A stretch of 8,436 bases of DNA. Origin: Porticoccaceae bacterium (lineage in GTDB: Bacteria > Pseudomonadota > Gammaproteobacteria > Pseudomonadales > Porticoccaceae). A program made the position numbers and the translations under genes. The notes beneath the pieces are model-generated. The model searched no databases. It was given only the letters and a program-made list of their open reading frames with translations, and was not told the DNA's origin. The stretch spans positions 5,808-14,243 of the forward strand of contig NZJL01000106.1 of the NCBI GenBank assembly GCA_002692165.1, in the 5' to 3' direction. This document shows, one piece after another, positions 7,622 to 8,436 of this stretch (position 1 is its first letter; every line of letters begins with the position of its first letter).

Positions 7622-8436
7622 GTGACAAAAAGCATGTCTTTTTTCATTGGTTTGCGCTACACGCTTAGCAAGCGTGATCAACGATATATTTCTTTCGTTT
7701 CAATGTTTTCTGTTGGGTCAATGGCTATAGGAGTAGCCGCGCTAATTATCGTTTTATCTGTGATGAATGGTTTTGATAAAGAAATAAAGGGGCGGCTATT
7801 AAAAGTCATGCCTCATCTCGTTGTCATTTTTGATGACACATTGACTCCAAAGACCTATTTACAATTGAGAAATTCTGTTTTGGACCAAGGCAATGTTGAA
7901 ACTGTCGAGCCCCTAGTAAGGAGTTTCGCAATGCTGTCTGCTAATGGACAAAAAGTGGGTGCTGAGCTTAGAAATCTAAATTCTGATAATCCTGCTTTTT
8001 TAGGTTTAAGTGAAAATCTCATTGAAGGAGCCCTGTCTAATTTGGATCAGGGAAACTTCGGTGTTCTCATAGGGAGTCCAATGGCTAGGAAATTAGGCGT
8101 AGTTATTGGTGATCGAATCACGCTAGTTTTGCCCAGTCTCACCGTATCTCCTGTAGGTATGTTTCCTCGAACTAAAATGGTTCATGTTGCTGGCGTATTT
8201 CAAGTTGGTGCACAAGTTGATGCGGCGACCATCATGATGCATCAGAGAGATATTCAGAAAATTCTGCGACTAGGAAACAACTTTCACGGACTCCAGATTT
8301 CTCTGACTGATCCATTTCTGGCTGAGGCAAATCGGAAGGAGTTCGAGGCGATTTTCTCTCTCGAGGCCCAGTGGATTTCATGGCAGCAAAGCATGGCAAC
8401 CTTATTTAGAGCTATGGAAATGGAAAAGAGAGTTGT
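7622..8436 (+). CDS. lolC: LolC/LolE-family lipoprotein-releasing permease (3'-truncated by window edge)
   Basis: This is the membrane subunit of the LolCDE ABC transporter, which extracts outer-membrane lipoproteins from the inner membrane and hands them to LolA. The first 271 codons are present and the frame is open at the right edge; the family is normally about 400-415 aa. FFIGLRYTLSKRD (7-19) is the cytoplasmic N-terminus. TM1 is about 25-48 and ends in the family signature VLSVMNGF (44-51). A large periplasmic domain follows, with GSPMARKLGVVIGD, then PVGMFPRTKMV (177-187), which aligns with the LolC Hook loop that contacts LolA, then WISWQQSMATLFRAMEMEK leading toward TM2. The Hook-like segment favours LolC over LolE, or a single LolC/E hybrid (LolF). 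GTG at 7622 has GAGG at 7607-7610 and GAG at 7613-7615 upstream. ATG at 7634 is an alternative without a ribosome binding site. A 198-bp spacer with no clear promoter separates it from GAPDH, so separate transcription is likely but unproven. Confidence 0.93.
   Translation, partial: MTKSMSFFIGLRYTLSKRDQRYISFVSMFSVGSMAIGVAALIIVLSVMNGFDKEIKGRLLKVMPHLVVIFDDTLTPKTYLQLRNSVLDQGNVETVEPLVRSFAMLSANGQKVGAELRNLNSDNPAFLGLSENLIEGALSNLDQGNFGVLIGSPMARKLGVVIGDRITLVLPSLTVSPVGMFPRTKMVHVAGVFQVGAQVDAATIMMHQRDIQKILRLGNNFHGLQISLTDPFLAEANRKEFEAIFSLEAQWISWQQSMATLFRAMEMEKRV

Noticed and set aside
7475..7681. 68-aa minus-strand frame spanning the GAPDH-lolC spacer
   Set aside because: It overlaps the confident lolC start on the other strand, and its translation resembles no known family.
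1..8436. Mobile element, CRISPR array, toxin-antitoxin or phage-defence module
   Set aside because: I found no transposase, integrase, arrayed repeats or defence-type domains. All sizeable genes are conserved housekeeping or envelope genes in an order that seems conserved.

Overview
The window looks like chromosomal housekeeping sequence from a gammaproteobacterium. It is AT-leaning by eye, with a mix of ATG and GTG starts. I see no mobile elements, CRISPR repeats, rRNA or tRNA genes. The lineage call rests on gene content and order: a CsiV-family gene directly downstream of mfd, with a long-form (about 486 aa) glyceraldehyde-3-phosphate dehydrogenase divergent from mfd. From memory, the same trio occurs around mfd in Pseudomonas (PA3001 to PA3003), and csiV lies beside mfd in Vibrio. 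I would not go below class level. An AT-leaning marine or free-living gammaproteobacterium is plausible, but that is inference.

Layout, left to right. (1) Bases 1-719, plus strand: the C-terminal two-thirds of a YnaI-like MscS mechanosensitive channel, cut by the window edge. (2) Bases 720-1143: a convergent gap with no recognisable gene and a few short inverted repeats. (3) Bases 1144-2259, minus strand: csiV, an exported cell-envelope protein. (4) Bases 2290-5760, minus strand: a complete, intact mfd (transcription-repair coupling factor), 30 nt upstream of csiV and probably cotranscribed with it. (5) Bases 5761-5962: the divergent regulatory region between mfd and the dehydrogenase gene, with a candidate promoter, a good ribosome binding site, a perfect short dyad and a 9-bp direct repeat. 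(6) Bases 5963-7423, plus strand: long-form GAPDH with complete catalytic residues and an N-terminal extension of about 130 residues. (7) Bases 7424-7621: a 198-bp spacer. (8) Bases 7622-8436, plus strand: the first 271 codons of a LolC/LolE-type lipoprotein-releasing permease, cut by the right edge.

The genes do not form one pathway. They cover osmotic protection (MscS), peptidoglycan synthesis support (CsiV), repair of transcribed DNA (Mfd), central carbon metabolism (GAPDH) and outer-membrane lipoprotein export (LolC). I found no convincing sign of a novel multi-gene system. The least explained element is the GAPDH N-terminal extension, together with the missing NAD-specificity aspartate in that enzyme.
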